Source of the DNA: Camellia lanceoleosa
Lineage: Eukaryota; Streptophyta; Magnoliopsida; Ericales; Theaceae
NCBI GenBank assembly: GCA_025200525.1
Contig: CM045758.1
Coordinates: forward strand, 168,356,261-168,420,260
Length of the DNA: 64,000 nucleotides
Direction of reading: 5' to 3'
Below the pieces are notes generated by a model. The model made no database searches and was not told where the DNA came from. It was given only the letters and a program-made list of their open reading frames with translations. A program made the position numbers and the translations under genes. Shown here in pieces: positions 14,380 through 27,455 of the stretch; position 1 is the first letter of the stretch, and each line of letters opens with the position of its first letter.

Positions 14380-17300
14380 TTCATGCTCTTCTCGACGGAG
14401 AGGATTTCGGCTAGAGAGGTAGCCTTCTAGGGAGAGGTGTCTTTGGGAGCCTCATCCTCTTCATCTCTAGTCAAGTCCAGCACTTGGTCATTTAGAGTAG
14501 GGGACTTAGCCCCATTAATGGCTTCAGATTTTTCCTGTGCAGCCTCGACCTCAACCTCTTCCTTGTTTTCAGCCTCCTTCTTGCCAATCTCTTCTGTTTT
14601 CTCGATCTTATCATCAAATTGATTGGGAAATGAAGGAAATGGAACATTAAGCTGGCCAATGTCATGAAGGCGTGAATCCTCGGGGACAGATAGCATTTTT
14701 AAGGCTGCCATCTAGCTAAGATAGGAGCCTTTGTTACAGGCCATGTTGACTTGTTTTTTGTACGCCTCTCAACGTAAGCCTTTTCATTGATCGCCTTGAT
14801 CTCAGCCTCTTTGGATTTCAAGGCTTCCACTAGCTTTTCTTCGGCTTTGGCCGCCTTAGCCTCGGCTTCCTTGGCCTCAGCTTTGGCTATCTCAGCCATG
14901 GCCTCGGCAGCCCTGATTTTTTCCTCAGCTAAGTCTTGGGCATTCTATGCAGCTTTGGCCTTGTCTAGTAGTCCGCGAATGCGAGCCTCGACTTGGTTGA
15001 ACGAGGCAAGGTAACCAATAGCCTCTTGAGTTTTCTTTGTCAGGTCCTTTTTCATTAACTTGGTCTTGACTGTATAGAAGTGCGCATGCTGGATAGCCTG
15101 GAAAAGAAGAAACAAACAAGTTAAAAAGTGGCATTAAGGGTAAGCGACTGAAATAGAAATTGAATAAGAAAACACAAAGTCCTACCAAGACAAAGTTCTA
15201 CATCATCAAAGCAAGTTCTCATATTGATTGAGCTCGGATATAAGATTCATGTTGGCTGGTAGAAATGCGGCAATAGACAAAGCGGCGCCGACTTCCAAGC
15301 TGTCGATGGCGTTGTCATCGGCTCTCATAGGTCTGTCTCCAACCATGACTGTTGGGGCCTAGATTTTCTCGAGGTGGAAATTGTATAGGCCTTTCGTGCG
15401 CCCGGATCTCGGTTCCTTGGGCGATGGCCCATCGGTTGATTCGACTTCGGCAGGTCTCTTCTTGACATCGGCAGCCCCTTTTTTGCCTTGGCCAATTTCG
15501 AGATGGGCAGGCTGTCTTCTGAGTCATATGAGATGAAAGTGAACTTTGCTTTTGCCTTAGTCTTTTCACTTTTTTTTTAGGTATCTCTTTGGGATTGAAG
15601 GGAAGACTGGATCGTCACGATGTCAGGAATGTCGGAAAGGAGATCATCAGCAACGGTTGGTTTTCGGCCTACCTCTTTGGCAGTTGCGACAACGATAACT
15701 CTGGGGCCAAAGTTGATAGCGGGTAGAGCAATGAAAGGATTTATGGGATCGTAGACCGATTCCTCCAAATCCCGACGCCTTCTGCTGCGTGTCCTTCCAA
15801 CGAAAGCATTAGGAGGTCGGCGACAACGTTAGTGTTGCGTTGGTGAAATGAGTTGAGTTGCAGCAGAAGTAGAGGGCTACTCTACAGGATCAGAACTAGA
15901 TGTCTGGTCTGGTCTTGAGGAAGAGGCAGCTGGTGGAGTCGAGATATATGCAGTGGCCCTGCTCCGTCTAGGGATGTTAGGGAGATGAGAACGATAAGTT
16001 GGCACGTAGTTCAACATAAGTGGAGCCCTTCGTTTGAGGATTGGAAGGTCCAAGAGCCGTTTAAGATCTCGGCTAGGTACGTAAGACTCTCGAAATGATT
16101 TGCTCAGTTGAGAAAAAGCTACAAAAATAGAAAAACTACTAAGCTTCATAATAGATATAAAAATTAGATGCATAAGTGCAAAAAGTAATTGCATTTTTGG
16201 CCAAGCCCTTACGTCCATCCTCTTTAAAAATTCCTCGGCGCAGAGGGAAGAGATGAAGATCATCATCAGGTGCAAATTCTCAATTGCCCGAGACAATCAG
16301 GTTGTCACAACTCAAACCCACCCTTATAGGTTTAGCTTTGTGACTTGCTAGTAATCTTGGGATTACCGAAAGCCTCTGAACAGTTTAAGCAAAAGTAAAG
16401 GGGTTAATGGAAGCAAATACAAACGTACAATGTCCATAGAGTTGTGCAGATATACATGGGACAAAAAGTTTAAAACTTTATATAGATATAAGTGACGTCA
16501 TAATTACATTAGTCTTACGTCACCAAATTCCACATATACAAAACTTACAAAAACACTTATTCAAACAAACATAAGAAATGCAAAAGTCTTAAACATTGAT
16601 CACAAACACTTGACCACTTCAAAATGGGAACCTCCTCGGGAGGCACAAAGGCTGGCTGATAGAACAGATCTCTAGGCAATCATCACTGAGTCTAGTCAAG
16701 AGCCTGATCACCTACATAAATAAATAACACAGTGAGCTAGGGCTCAATGAATAATATGAAGTAAAGGTTTAATGAATGATGTCCATAACATATTCATAAA
16801 TCGAATTCGAGACTCAGAACAAATTCATATTCATATTCATATTCGAGTTCATAGATAATCATCGTAGTACATCCATTAGAGCTAATAGAAACGATTGACC
16901 CATTTATATGGGGCGTAAGCGATTGACTCATGTACCACCTGAGACGTTCATAAAGATCCATAAGTAGTTGAACCATGATCGTATGGGACGTACAGTTGAT
17001 TCATGATTACATAAGACGTATACAGAGTAGATAATAGATGTCACATGATGCTAAGGATGCCACAAATACATTTCAGAAATCTGGACAATCATTTATCCGT
17101 ACGGAAAATAGCATTTCAGAAAACAGATCATTTCATACCATCAAAAAAATAATTAAAGTCGAACATAGTTTTATTACTCACAGATGGCTCCAATAGCAGA
17201 ACAAATAAAGTAGACGAATCAGATAGTCTACAAAGCGTGACCTACACAAACACATAACGGATACACATTGAAACACATGCTTAGAAAATACTTAACTTAT

Positions 17301-19040
17301 TTCTTTTCTAACTTGGTGGGTTTCTAATCCTTATCCTCATTATTATGTCTTAATTAAGGCTTAGGAATGCCTATGATGCAATGAGGATACTAAAATGTAA
17401 GTTGAAATATTTAGTCAAATTTTCAAAAATAGGGCAGTCCACTCGAGCGCAATTTCGACCACTTAAGCAGTCTGCAAGGTCTGCAAAAGTATTGGTTACA
17501 TGATTTTTATGCACAGCGGTTGCTCGAGCCAAAGACTAAGTAACAGGTCTTCGTTCGAGCACAACTTCCTAAGCTCGAGCGATCTGCAAAATTCTGTAAA
17601 ACTTCTAGAAGCTCTCATTTTATGTTCGAGCGCAACTTCTTACGTTCGAGTGAAGGATCAAAAATAAGGGTGCTCACTCGAGCGTAAGTTCTACCACTCA
17701 AGCCAACCCCCAAACTCTACAAAAGTATTGGGAACTCATATTATTCGCTTGAGCGCAGACTCTACCGCTCAAGGGAAGAGTGCGAATTCTGGAATTTCGA
17801 GATTGCTCTTTAAGCTCCAAACTTCAATTCTAAAGTATCAAAACACCTTCTTTTGAGTCAAAACTTAAGAAAACACTTGTAAACTTGTAAAATATTATGA
17901 ATTAAAGATCATTTCGCAAAATCAAGGCCTAAAAGCAAGTGAATTGTTCAAAGTCAAACTTGAAATTTTGAAAGCATAGCATGCATCACTTGTTATGAGC
18001 TCAAACCTTCCAAAACATGATCAAATGAGATATTTATCTCTAAAACATATTGAATTCTTACAACAAAACCAAGATAAGACCATGCATGTGGGAATTCTTT
18101 TGAAAACAACCCAAAATGCTATGAAATTTGCATGTATGTAGGAATTGAGTTATAATTCTCCAATCTTAACTTAATTCTCATGTTAATCTACTTACTTCTC
18201 TTGAATTCATGCATGAATGAGTCAAAAACAAAGCTTAAAGATTGAGTTGTTTACCGAAGGTTCTCAATTCCTTGAATTCTAGTGAGTTCTTGCTCAATTT
18301 CTCCAATTTCCCTTTAATTCTCTAGCAATTCCTCATTTCTTTCTTGAATTCAATCCTGTCACTCTAACTCTCCCTCTCTCACGTTTTCTCCTCAAGAAAT
18401 GATGAACAAAAAAAGCTCTAGTGTGTGTATAAGCCTTATATTATATAGGCTTGATTAGTGAACTTCATTAAGCTTGGCTTTAATTTAATCTAATTTATTC
18501 TAATTATTTGGTTCCGAATCAAAATCCAATTAAACCTACCATAAAATTTTAAAAATTCTAAATATCAAATAAACAAAGTCAATTCTGTGTTTGGATGCCA
18601 ATGAGGCCTTCAATTCGCATATCGAAACAGAAATTCAAACATATATTTTTACGTATTAATGGCTTGTAGCATAGGGTTAAGTTTATAGTAGTGCAAGACT
18701 TCTCGGAAGAGGATGTCAAGTGGGAATCAGATTCCCCCGTCTAAAATGGACACAACAGGGAAAGACATATAGTTTTTTCTAGGCATGATAGTGTCCTCTT
18801 TTTCCAACCAACTTTGAGTTGAACATCGACCTGAATAGAGAACTCCAGGTGAAAATATTCTAGTTTGGTTGGAGAGTCTACCCTCCATTTGAACATCCTT
18901 ATGACTTTGGCTAAGGTGATTTAGGTAATAGTGAAAAAAGGATTTAATGTGGGTTCAGGGACCTCGGCAAGACCCTAATGGGCACTAAGGCAAGAATTCT
19001 GGGAAAATCAAGGGAGTTTTTCTTTTAATTTTCCTAAGGA
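14380..19040 (-). pseudogene. antisense coiled-coil ORF of the retroelement, broken
   Basis: Minus-strand remnants in several frames. The clearest piece (14899-14700) encodes a heptad-rich Ala/Lys/Glu coiled coil (MAEIAKAEAKEAEAKAAKAE...). A one-frame shift gives EAYKKQVNMACNKGSYLS, a stop, then MAALKMLSVPEDSRL and an acidic tail down to about 14430. Upstream pieces lie at 15768-15577 (MEESVYDPINPFIALPAINF), 16296-15877 (AIENLHLMMIFISSLCAEEF) and, beyond the nested insertion, about 19000-18680 (TKLEYFHLEF). The AYKKQV..ACN..VPEDS pattern recalls coiled-coil proteins annotated in plant Gypsy-type repeats. Antisense extra ORFs are known in the Tat lineage. The function of these proteins is unknown. 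Frameshifts and stops mean it is not translated whole. Confidence 0.55.
16301..18668. mobile_element. nested insertion inside the antisense ORF, with CTCGAGCG motif array
   Basis: The minus-strand ORF remnants stop at about 16300 and resume at about 18680, so the 2.37 kb between is a nested element. It starts near TTGTCACAACTCAAACCC. Its outline (TGTNAC..C start, a GTGAGC..AATAATATG region, later CTCGAG words, no ORF) resembles the LTR-like insertion at 43805-45847, so it may be a long LTR of a related family. Between 17440 and 17780 it holds about ten variants of CACTCGAGCGCAA / GCTCGAGCC. The exact ends and target duplication were not resolved. Confidence 0.5.
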
Positions 19041-20129
19041 TATGGTATCTAAGCAAATCCCAAGCCTAAATGTATAACGATAAACAAGATCAGAGGCAAG
19101 AATGGAAAACAAAATAGAAGAAAGCAAGATTTAAAATCAAAGCGTTGGTAGTTCAAACACGGATGTAAGAACATACACTTGCAAACTAATTGAAATGGGA
19201 AACCATGAATAGAGATTCAAGAAACATGTTGAGCATGGACAAATTAGGGAAAATTCAACTCAATAGCATCTAGTGCAAGTGTGCTAAAGACAATAAATAG
19301 ATCTGACGAAACATAAAGATGAGGACAAGAATGTGAGAAAATACTTTAAAAGGCAAATCGCAAATCGCATATGGCAAATTCAGAGAAAAATAGAATGTAA
19401 GATTGGGAGCATGTAAAACACGACTATGGGCGCAAATGTAAAGAACAATAAAGGAAGTTGAAATGAAAATGTAAAGGATCTAGAGACTTACAAGGTAAAA
19501 GCGAAACGGAGACAAAAGGTGTTTCTTTGAGTCGGTGGTGATGGAGCAATGAAAAGAGTGCGGATGTAATGAGCAGATGGTACAAAAAGCTCGCAGGAAC
19601 GATAATGGCGGACTAAGAGAGGTTTGGTAGAGAGAGAGAGAGAAAAAAATTTGAGAAAAGAGAATTGTAATTGCAAAGTGAAGAGGCGAGAGAGAAAGGA
19701 GGAGTTTTGTCAAAAATGTGAAAATGTGGCAAAAGCGTAATGAAGATGCCTTGGATAGCGTGCTTGTCGAGATGGCGTGGCGGGCCAACATGATCTAAAG
19801 GTGCGTGTCGTATGAGCCAACAAAAATAAGACACGTGAAAGAAATGGATGAGGTGGATCGCGTGGCTCATGCGCGATTGAAAACTCTTGAAATAATGAGG
19901 AAATAACCTCGGTGGAGGATTGATCTCGGTTGAAATGCTTAAGAACTTGGTTCTTGGTTCTTGGTTCTTAATTCTTGATAAAAGGGCAACTAAGTCCTGG
20001 TTACTTGAAACCAATGAGTCATAATCTCGGTCGAGTAATGTCTACGTTTTGGGTTGACATGTTGGGTGGACAAAGCGATGTATGTTCCATCACATTAGGT
20101 TATCGAGGTAATAGAACCCGGGGATCGGT

Positions 20130-20661
20130 TGTGGAGAAGTATTTTTGCGAATGGCCTCGTGGCTAGGATAACTCCGAGATGTCGGCTAGGGTGCCACGTG
20201 GATGAGTCATGTTTCTTGAGGTGATCACGACATTGCGAGATGTTTTGCGATATCTAATTGACATATTCGGATAAGAGACGAGAGTCCTAGAACAAAAGAG
20301 ACTCTCAGTCTGGATAATGATAAGGCTCATGAGGAGTTTATCCCTATCTAGCTGAGAGTCCAGGATGAGCATTGAGTTTGAGTCCAATGAAGTGAAGCTT
20401 CTAGGGGACTAGGTCACAGCTGGTTATAAAAAGTGAGGCATCCCCGTGGGTCAAAGGTTAGTTTTGACTTGTAAGTTTAAATACTGTTTTGATATCTGTG
20501 AGAGATAAGATTTACTGACTTGATCGTCGAAGTGCCCCCAAGTGGACGAACTACCATGATATTCTCATCTTCTTGTTGGCAGGTAATTGATTCAATCTAT
20601 TCTGTCGGTGCTCTCCAGCTAAGTTCCCTATTTGGTTGTGGTTAAAAATCAATACCCACTA
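20130..20661 (+). repeat. 3' LTR
   Basis: It begins TGTGGAGAAGTATTTTTGCG and ends near ATACCCACTA. GGTTATAAAAAGTGAGGCAT carries a TATA box. It pairs with 13092-13642. Confidence 0.7.
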
Positions 20662-23162
20662 GACCCAAAGTTAGAATATTGAAATCAATATGACTTCTTT
20701 AGTGTAATTTATTATAAGTTAAAAGGTTGATAATTAAAAAGCAAAAATCAAAAAGATTTATTCCTAACTTTTCAATAATTAATTTTTTTAAAATTTATTT
20801 AAATTATTTTTAGACAATAAACTGTGAATAAAAGTTACACTAAACCGTCTAACATATCTTTGTTAAATTAAAATAAATTATCGTAATTTATTTCATTGGC
20901 ACCAAACACCCACGATGGCCTTTCCTCTACATCTCTATTTGCTATAAATTTTTTTTTTTGGAACTAAAAAAAAATGTTCTAAAGTGTCATTATGGCATTA
21001 CGTGGGTCCAGGTTCTAAGATAACCGATTATCGCCCTGATATATGACCTAAGAGCATCTCCAGCAGCTTAGCTATTCTTTTCTTTTAGCCATAGAAGCGA
21101 GCTTGGAAGGGTAAAAGATTGCTCTAGTAGACTCGCTCAAGCATTGCTAGAATGGTGGTGAGCTCTGATGCCTCGCTAGGACAAGCGAGTCTTGTTCATA
21201 AACTTTCAATTTTTATTTTTTTTGCCTCTGAATTACATTTTGGAAATAAAATTTTTCCCTCATTTTGGTGCTAAAAGTTCTGTTAGCACCTCCCCAAACA
21301 AATCTATAGATAAGGCATTCCAAAACTCACAAACTCTCTCATTATCTCTATCTTTTTCTCAACCTTTTTGCTCAAGGGAGGTAAAGTTTTGTCATTTATG
21401 TTTGTTTATGCCATGAATAGTGGATAAGAAATTGGAGAATATGAAAGCAAATATTAGGTTTAGTGCATTCTTATTTCATTATTTGTTGATTTTGGCAAAA
21501 TATTACACATTGCTTTGTCATTTGTTGATTATGTGAAGATATATTTTCTCCTTCGCTTTATGGCTTCCATGGTTTTAATCTCATCTCACAAATTGTTGTA
21601 GCAAGTTCGGCTCCATGTTCTTAATCAATAGGTCATTATTTTACTACCTGTAAAAGAGAAACTACTATGTATTTATATTGCACACCATATGTTTGTTGTA
21701 ATTTCTGTTAGAATAAAGATTGTAAATTGTACCCAATTATTTCTTGTATTAGTTCTTCTATCATAGTTGACAAGAATATTCATTAATATCCAATTTTGAT
21801 TGATTGTTTTATGAAAACAGGGCTTAGGATATTTCAATATAACAACACTCAATACCAATCATGTGCCATATGAAAATTTCAATCTATTTGGTACCATTTC
21901 AATTAGAGTTTGGAAGGTTGAATAAGATTTTTAAGTAAAGTAATAGACAACTAATAAGGGGATTGGAAGTAAGTTAAATATGTATCAGGGCAAGTCAATG
22001 GGCATTTGAATTGGCTTTTATCTTTATCTTTGCTCTAGGATAAACCTCAGATGTTTGAATTAGCTACATAAAGAAAAATAACCTTAGAAACCAACCCCTA
22101 GATCTCCCTATCCTCCATAGCTGTCTAAACAAGAGGATTCCATACCACTATCAGAAACTAACATATAATTGTACATTGAAGCATTCATATTCAAAACCAA
22201 AAAGCGAGTTCAGAACACCTCCCTTTAACGGTCTATGACTGTATAAACACACGACCAATCAAGCAAAAACCTCACTCCACCTCCATTACCAGCCTTGAAA
22301 AAGATTATAGTGTTTTATATTAGATCAAACTTTTAACCAAATTTAGACTCAAATTTGATGGGGAAACACATGATTAAGGGTTGGAGATGATCTAAAATGA
22401 ACTTAATCATGTCAAATATCCAGCAATTCTTTGGTTTTAACCAAAACCCATGATGATCTGCTCTGTTTCTCAGATCAGATAAGAGCAAATGAAAAAATAA
22501 AAATAAAAATTAGCTAATGACACCTTAGAATTGCAATCTGTAGTCACTTTGGAATAAAACCCATGAATGGCACAAGATCATCCTTGGCTTTGTGTGAATG
22601 TGATTGAGAACAACTTAAACAAATAAATCAACATTGTGGAGGCCCATATTTTGAATTGTATAACAATTCATGGACCATTAATTTAACCATTTACATACAG
22701 TCTTGCTATATTAATGTGGTGATTAATTAATATTAGTCCATTCTTTCAAAATTTGAATACAATATTTAAATATCAACATGAGATAAGCATATATGTAAGA
22801 GTACAAGTAATCTACATATATATGTCGAGAAGCCCTCATCAAAACAATCCCAAAATCAAATAGCACTTTTAAGCGAACACTAAAATCCAATCTTCGGACA
22901 AACAAGATTTTAAAGAATCCAAATTTTCAATTAAAAAAAAAAAAAGAAGGTAAAGGTACCCAAAAAGGGTGTTGATAATGGGAATGTCTAAAGAACTTAC
23001 AATGAAATTAACACCTTTGCATTGAGGCGTCTCAAAGCACCAATGAAATCTCTTCATTTTGTATTTTTTTTATGTGTTTGAAATTAGATTTTTCTCTTGC
23101 AATTTTATTGTACGATAGCTTGGATATTAAATTTTAATTCTTATATATTACTCAATCATAGG
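20662..23162. mobile_element. PIF/Harbinger-like element, non-coding left part
   Basis: At about 21051-21067 the sequence TAAGAGCATCTCCAGCAGC is a typical plant PIF/Harbinger-type terminus preceded by a TAA target. It lies 2.1 kb upstream of the Myb/SANT-like ORF of that superfamily. The rest of the interval is AT-rich; 20662-21050 and 21420-23160 show no gene I can support. The matching right terminus was not found by eye. Confidence 0.4.
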
Positions 23163-24140
23163 TGTGGATTCACAACAAGATGGTTACTTTACTAATCTTT
23201 TACAAGAAAGGCCCAACATTGATGAACATTATCTAATGGAATCTCAATATTTGAATCAAAGCACTCAAGTCTTCGCCCAAGAGTCTCAATTTACTGCTAA
23301 AATTGAATCTTTGTCGAAGAAACCTCAACGTGGAGGAAACTTCACAATTAAAGAAGACAAACTCCTTGTATCGGCTTGGCTTAATATTAGTTTAAATGCG
23401 GTACATGGGAATGAGCAAAAACACTCTACCTATTGGAAAAGAGTGTGGGATTTTTTCCATGAGCACAAGAAATTTGAGTCTAATTGAAATGAGAATTCTC
23501 TTATGAATCGATGGTCAACCATTCAACTTGCCATGAATAAGTTTTGTGGGTGCTACGCTCAAATTGAATCATTGCATCAAAGTGGCATAAATGAGGATGA
23601 CAAGGTATTGAATATTGTACATTTACAATTATTATTATTTGTGAAGTTGTTAAATATTATTTATTTATTTAATTTTCAGATTTACAAGGCGAAAGAAATC
23701 TACATTCCAATTCGAACATTGTTGGATTATGTTAAGGGATCAACCAAAATGGGTGGTAGAGTCTAAGAAGAAAAAGTAACCAAAAAGACCAAGAATAGGG
23801 ACAACCTCTTCTCCTTGTACTCTGGATTCGATAAATCTAGGGGAAGACGATGTCTCACCTAATGCTTTTGTAGACTTGGAGAGACCAACCGGTAGGAAGA
23901 AATGAAAAGGAATGATTGAATAAGCGAAAGAACAAAGAAAGCGTACATTTGAGTATTACAAAGACTTTGGAGGACATCAAGGAAGACAAAAAAGAAAATG
24001 ATTGACCGAGGAAAATTGAAATGATTGACAAAGTATATGTTCAAAAACAAGTGAAACTTTGTATCATGCAAGAAAAGCATGAGGTGGAACTTGAAAAGCA
24101 TGAAATGGAACTTTTCAAGAGGAAGAAAGAATTATTTTGA
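23163..24140 (+). pseudogene. PIF/Harbinger-associated Myb/SANT-like protein, degenerate
   Basis: Readable as GGNFTIKEDKLLVSAWLNIS ... HSTYWKRVWDFFHEHKKFES ... NSLMNRWSTIQLAMNKFCGC. This is the Myb/SANT-like (NAM-associated type) DNA-binding protein that PIF/Harbinger transposons encode beside the transposase and that plant annotations often mislabel. The opening codon is GTG where ATG is expected. A stop (TGA, 23485-23487) follows KKFESN, an intron separates about 23605-23680, and later parts (QPKWVVESKKKK, SPNAFVDLERPTGRKK, a Lys/Glu-rich tail ending near 24138) need frame changes. It would help the transposase bind transposon ends; here it is dead. Confidence 0.8.
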
Positions 24141-25539
24141 TGGATCTCGGTGGCTTGCGAAATCCAACAAGAATTTTATCGTGCTTTCGGCGGATAAATC
24201 ATCAAGAAAAAAAGAATGAATTAGTATTCATTCTCTTTGCTCGTTATGATATCTTGGCTTTTTGTCTAGTAGGCTAGAAACTTGATATATGGTATTTTGG
24301 TTACGCTTTTGTCTAGGATAGATGTTGAACTCAACAATGTTTTGGTACACAATGTTAGTTTTCTAATATGATGCTGTTTTTGTTGTGTTGTTTTGCTGTT
24401 CTTTGTGCTATGTTGATGTCATTTTTGGACTATTTTTTAATTTGTTTTTGCTGCTGTAGACACCCCATTTTTGACCATCCTCAAGACTTGGTTCTGATTG
24501 CAGGTACATCCAACCACAAGTTCGATTGCTCGTCGAGTGCTCAACTTTTTCTGTTGAACGTCAGTTTGAGCTTTCCAAACCTGTATCCTTTACGCACTTT
24601 TTGGACCATGTATTGGCCGCTTCCGACTTTATTCTCATAGTGCCTTTGGCCTTTGCTTGCCATTGCCGGCCATACCTTTGTTACTACTGAGCCATTGATG
24701 AAGCCACCATCGATGGCCGTGAACCCTTGTCTCAGCAGGTTTCACGCCAGATCTTTTGAGCCAGCTAGTTTTCACTCATTTCACCTCCATACACATGTAT
24801 GGAGGGATGAAGCTCTTGCCAAGCTTGTTCAACAAGCTTTGTATTGCTCCCTTCTATATAAGGAGAGGCTCTTCCTCTCTATCAGAGGTTGAGCCATTTT
24901 AGAGGAAAGATCTCTCTCTCTCTCTCTATATATATATATTTCTCATTCTCTCTCTCTATATTGTGTCTAAAGTCCATTTTTCTTGCACTTTTACATTACA
25001 ACACATAGAGATACACCACCATCTTTGAGCTGAGGTTCTTGGGAGTGTTACTCGAGCTTTGAAATTTGGTTTTATTTTGAAGTTCTTTGGTTTCAAGTTG
25101 ATCTTCAAGGGTGAGTATATTTCCCATTTTAGCATTTATTTGTACCTTATTTTGGCCATCCTTTCATATTGTTTTAGGCCTTGCTTTCAACTGAAAAAAG
25201 TTCTGTTTTTAATTTCTTTAGATCTTTGTTTAAGGTCATTTTTTTGTTGGGGGTTGTTTACCCCCTCTTAGGCCTTGTTAGGCCTTATTTTGAGCCATCC
25301 ATTTAGGCTCTTGTTGAAGCCTTTGTATGACCTTTCTACCACAGAAATCCAAAGGATTTTCAGTGGTGGAAAGGTGGTTTTGGTGTCCTAAATAGGAGAG
25401 GGTCATCCCCTCTCCTTTGTGTCTTGTTTACTTGCTTTGAATGCCTCATGTGTGAGTACCTTTGGTAAGTTTGTGTTGGCCACATCTTAGCTTGTATTTG
25501 GGATTATTTTAGCCTGGCATGCCACTATTTTTACTTGGT

Positions 25540-26340
25540 ATGGTCACTCCATGCATGCTTAATACACTTGTAGTGTAAATCTCTTAAACTAGCTTTATAT
25601 GCTTCATGCTTTGACATGTCATTTTAGCTTGTTTTGGCTCCATTTCAGTAGGTTTTTGGTGATGTTTTACCATACCTTAAATCAGTTTTGGATTGATTTT
25701 ATCACTCCATGCATGCATAACACACTTGTAGTGTAAATCACACAAACTAGCTTTGTATGCCTCATGAAGTAGCATGCCATTCTAGCTTGTTTTCTTTCCA
25801 TTTCAGCAGGTTTTTGGTGATATTTTTCCATGTCATGACTCTATTTTGGTTTGATTTGGTTGGCCCTTGCATGCCTCATGCACTTGTAGTGTAATCCTCT
25901 CCATTGCCTTAACATGCATCATACTTCAACATGTCATTTTAGCATGCTTTTGGCTTAGCTCTGAGAAGATTTTGTTCATGTTTTACCATGTTTAAGGTCT
26001 GATTTTGGTTGTTTTGGCGATGCATGACTTGATTTGTATAGCCATGGTTCAATCTAACTTATTAGCTTTTGTGCACCAAGTCCACTATCATGTGCTACTT
26101 GGCCTATTTCAACAATTCGGCATCACTTGTTATGTTATTTCAGTCCATGTAATGTGGTCATACACTTACTTTTTCCATGCTTTCAATGCTTTGATGAGTT
26201 GGTGTTTTATGCCTTATGAATGGATCATTGTGTATGCCTCTATGCTTAGGTCTTTGGGATGCCATCTCAGTAGGTTTTTGGGCTTATCTTGACATGATGC
26301 AACTCTGTTTTATGTTGTTCAAGTCATGCCATGTTTGGTT
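25540..26340 (+). repeat. decayed tandem repeat, period about 160 bp, inside the long LTR
   Basis: Units contain CACTCCATGCATGC, then ACACTTGTAGTGTAA, then ACATGTCATTTTAGCTTG, then CAGTAGGTTTTTGGTGAT. They recur at about 25545, 25705 and 25863, with weaker versions further on. CATGCAT words are unusually frequent. These look like internal LTR repeats, not a gene. Confidence 0.6.
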
Positions 26341-27354
26341 TTAATAAGTGTAGTATAACACCCCTTTTGTCGCCTTGCATGTTTCATGTTTTGGCCCTTT
26401 GTTCTAGCTTGTAATGGCTATGTTCAAGCATGTTTTTAGACTCACCTTGACTTGCCTTGGGACTATTTTTGATGCCCTTGCCCTTTTGGGGCTTGCTTTG
26501 TATAGCCATGGCTTAAGTCCCTTTGCTAATTTCGAGCTTTGAGCTTTCCCGCATGCTTTGTTTGTCTTGTTAGGGTGGTTTGGCACCATTCCATGCATGT
26601 TTTCAGAACTTGTGGTGCTGTCATATATCCATGCTTGTCACTCTTTAAGTGTGCTTAAGAGTCGCATCTTTGTGTTTTGATCCTTGAGCCAATTGGCATG
26701 CATGTTTGCCTTGCCTTTTCATGTTTCTCATACCATCTTTTCATCACTAATGGCCACTGATTTGGAGCATGACTGAGGTCTACTCTTTTGGTTTAAGTCC
26801 ATTGTGTATGTTATGTATATTGCATTAAGTATGCCACCATTGCATTGAGCATGCTAATTGGCGTTAGCATTGAGTATGCTAGTTATTTGTAAACATTAGC
26901 ATTGTGCATGCCATTAACCGTTAAGTTAATCATACTACCTTGCATTGAGTATGCCATGTAGTTGCATGTTTGCATGCTTAGGACATATTGCATGTTTGCC
27001 ATGCTTGTGTTGCAATGTTGTTTGGATTAAGCGTGTCGAGCACGAGAAATGAGGGCGTTCATACTTCAAGTGATGAAAGCGTGTCTCGATTCTAAATCGC
27101 CGATGCTCTTGACGATACATGATAGAGTTTTAGGCTTTGTGTGTTTATTCGTGCATTCATTTCACATTGATTTGCACAAGTTGGATCTTTGACCATCATG
27201 CATCGGGATGCGTGATTGATGGTCTTGGATCCAATGATGCCCATTCCATTGATGTTTTGAAGTGATATAGAGTGGCATAGTGCGTACATATCCTTGGGAG
27301 ACCCTCCATTTTCTCTATTTTGTGCTCTATTGCAACTTGGTGTCACAGCACACC

Positions 27355-27455
27355 AGTGGCCGGCAGCCTCTCATCCTTGGCCGGCACCCCCTTCATCCTT
27401 GGCCGGCAGTGTGCACTCTTGGCCGGCTGGGTGGTCGGCAGTAGCTCCTTATGGT
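27355..27455 (+). repeat. GC-rich minisatellite CCTTGGCCGGCA
   Basis: Four to five copies of TTGGCCGGC within 100 bp (27357-27430), with two degenerate GGTCGGCAG copies after them, inside an otherwise AT-rich LTR. Confidence 0.7.

Larger units (their letters stand above)
13092..20661 (+). mobile_element. non-autonomous LTR retroelement (Gypsy-like), degenerate
   Basis: Two diverged LTRs in the same orientation (13092-13642 and 20130-20661) enclose about 6.5 kb. Both carry GAAGTATTTTGCGAATG near the start, a TATAAAA box followed by GTGAGRCATCC, and TGACTTGATCGTCG near the end. After the first LTR, TTTGGCAATCGTCTCAGG resembles a decayed TGGCGCCGTC-type primer-binding site, so the element reads on the plus strand. 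No gag, protease, RT, RNase H or integrase motif was recognised in the interior. Instead it holds a minus-strand coiled-coil ORF (14380-19040) and a nested insertion. No 5-bp target duplication was found, so the outer ends may be rearranged. The visible LTR divergence suggests an old insertion. Confidence 0.7.

Noticed and set aside
14437..15014. Ser/Ala-rich plus-strand frames (MSLGASSSSS..., SSALAALASASLAS...)
   Set aside because: They are mirror translations of the minus-strand Ala/Lys/Glu coiled coil and acidic tail.
26404..27346. Minus-strand frames of 61-84 aa in the long LTR
   Set aside because: They are chance frames in LTR sequence made of repeated GCATGC words, with no family resemblance.
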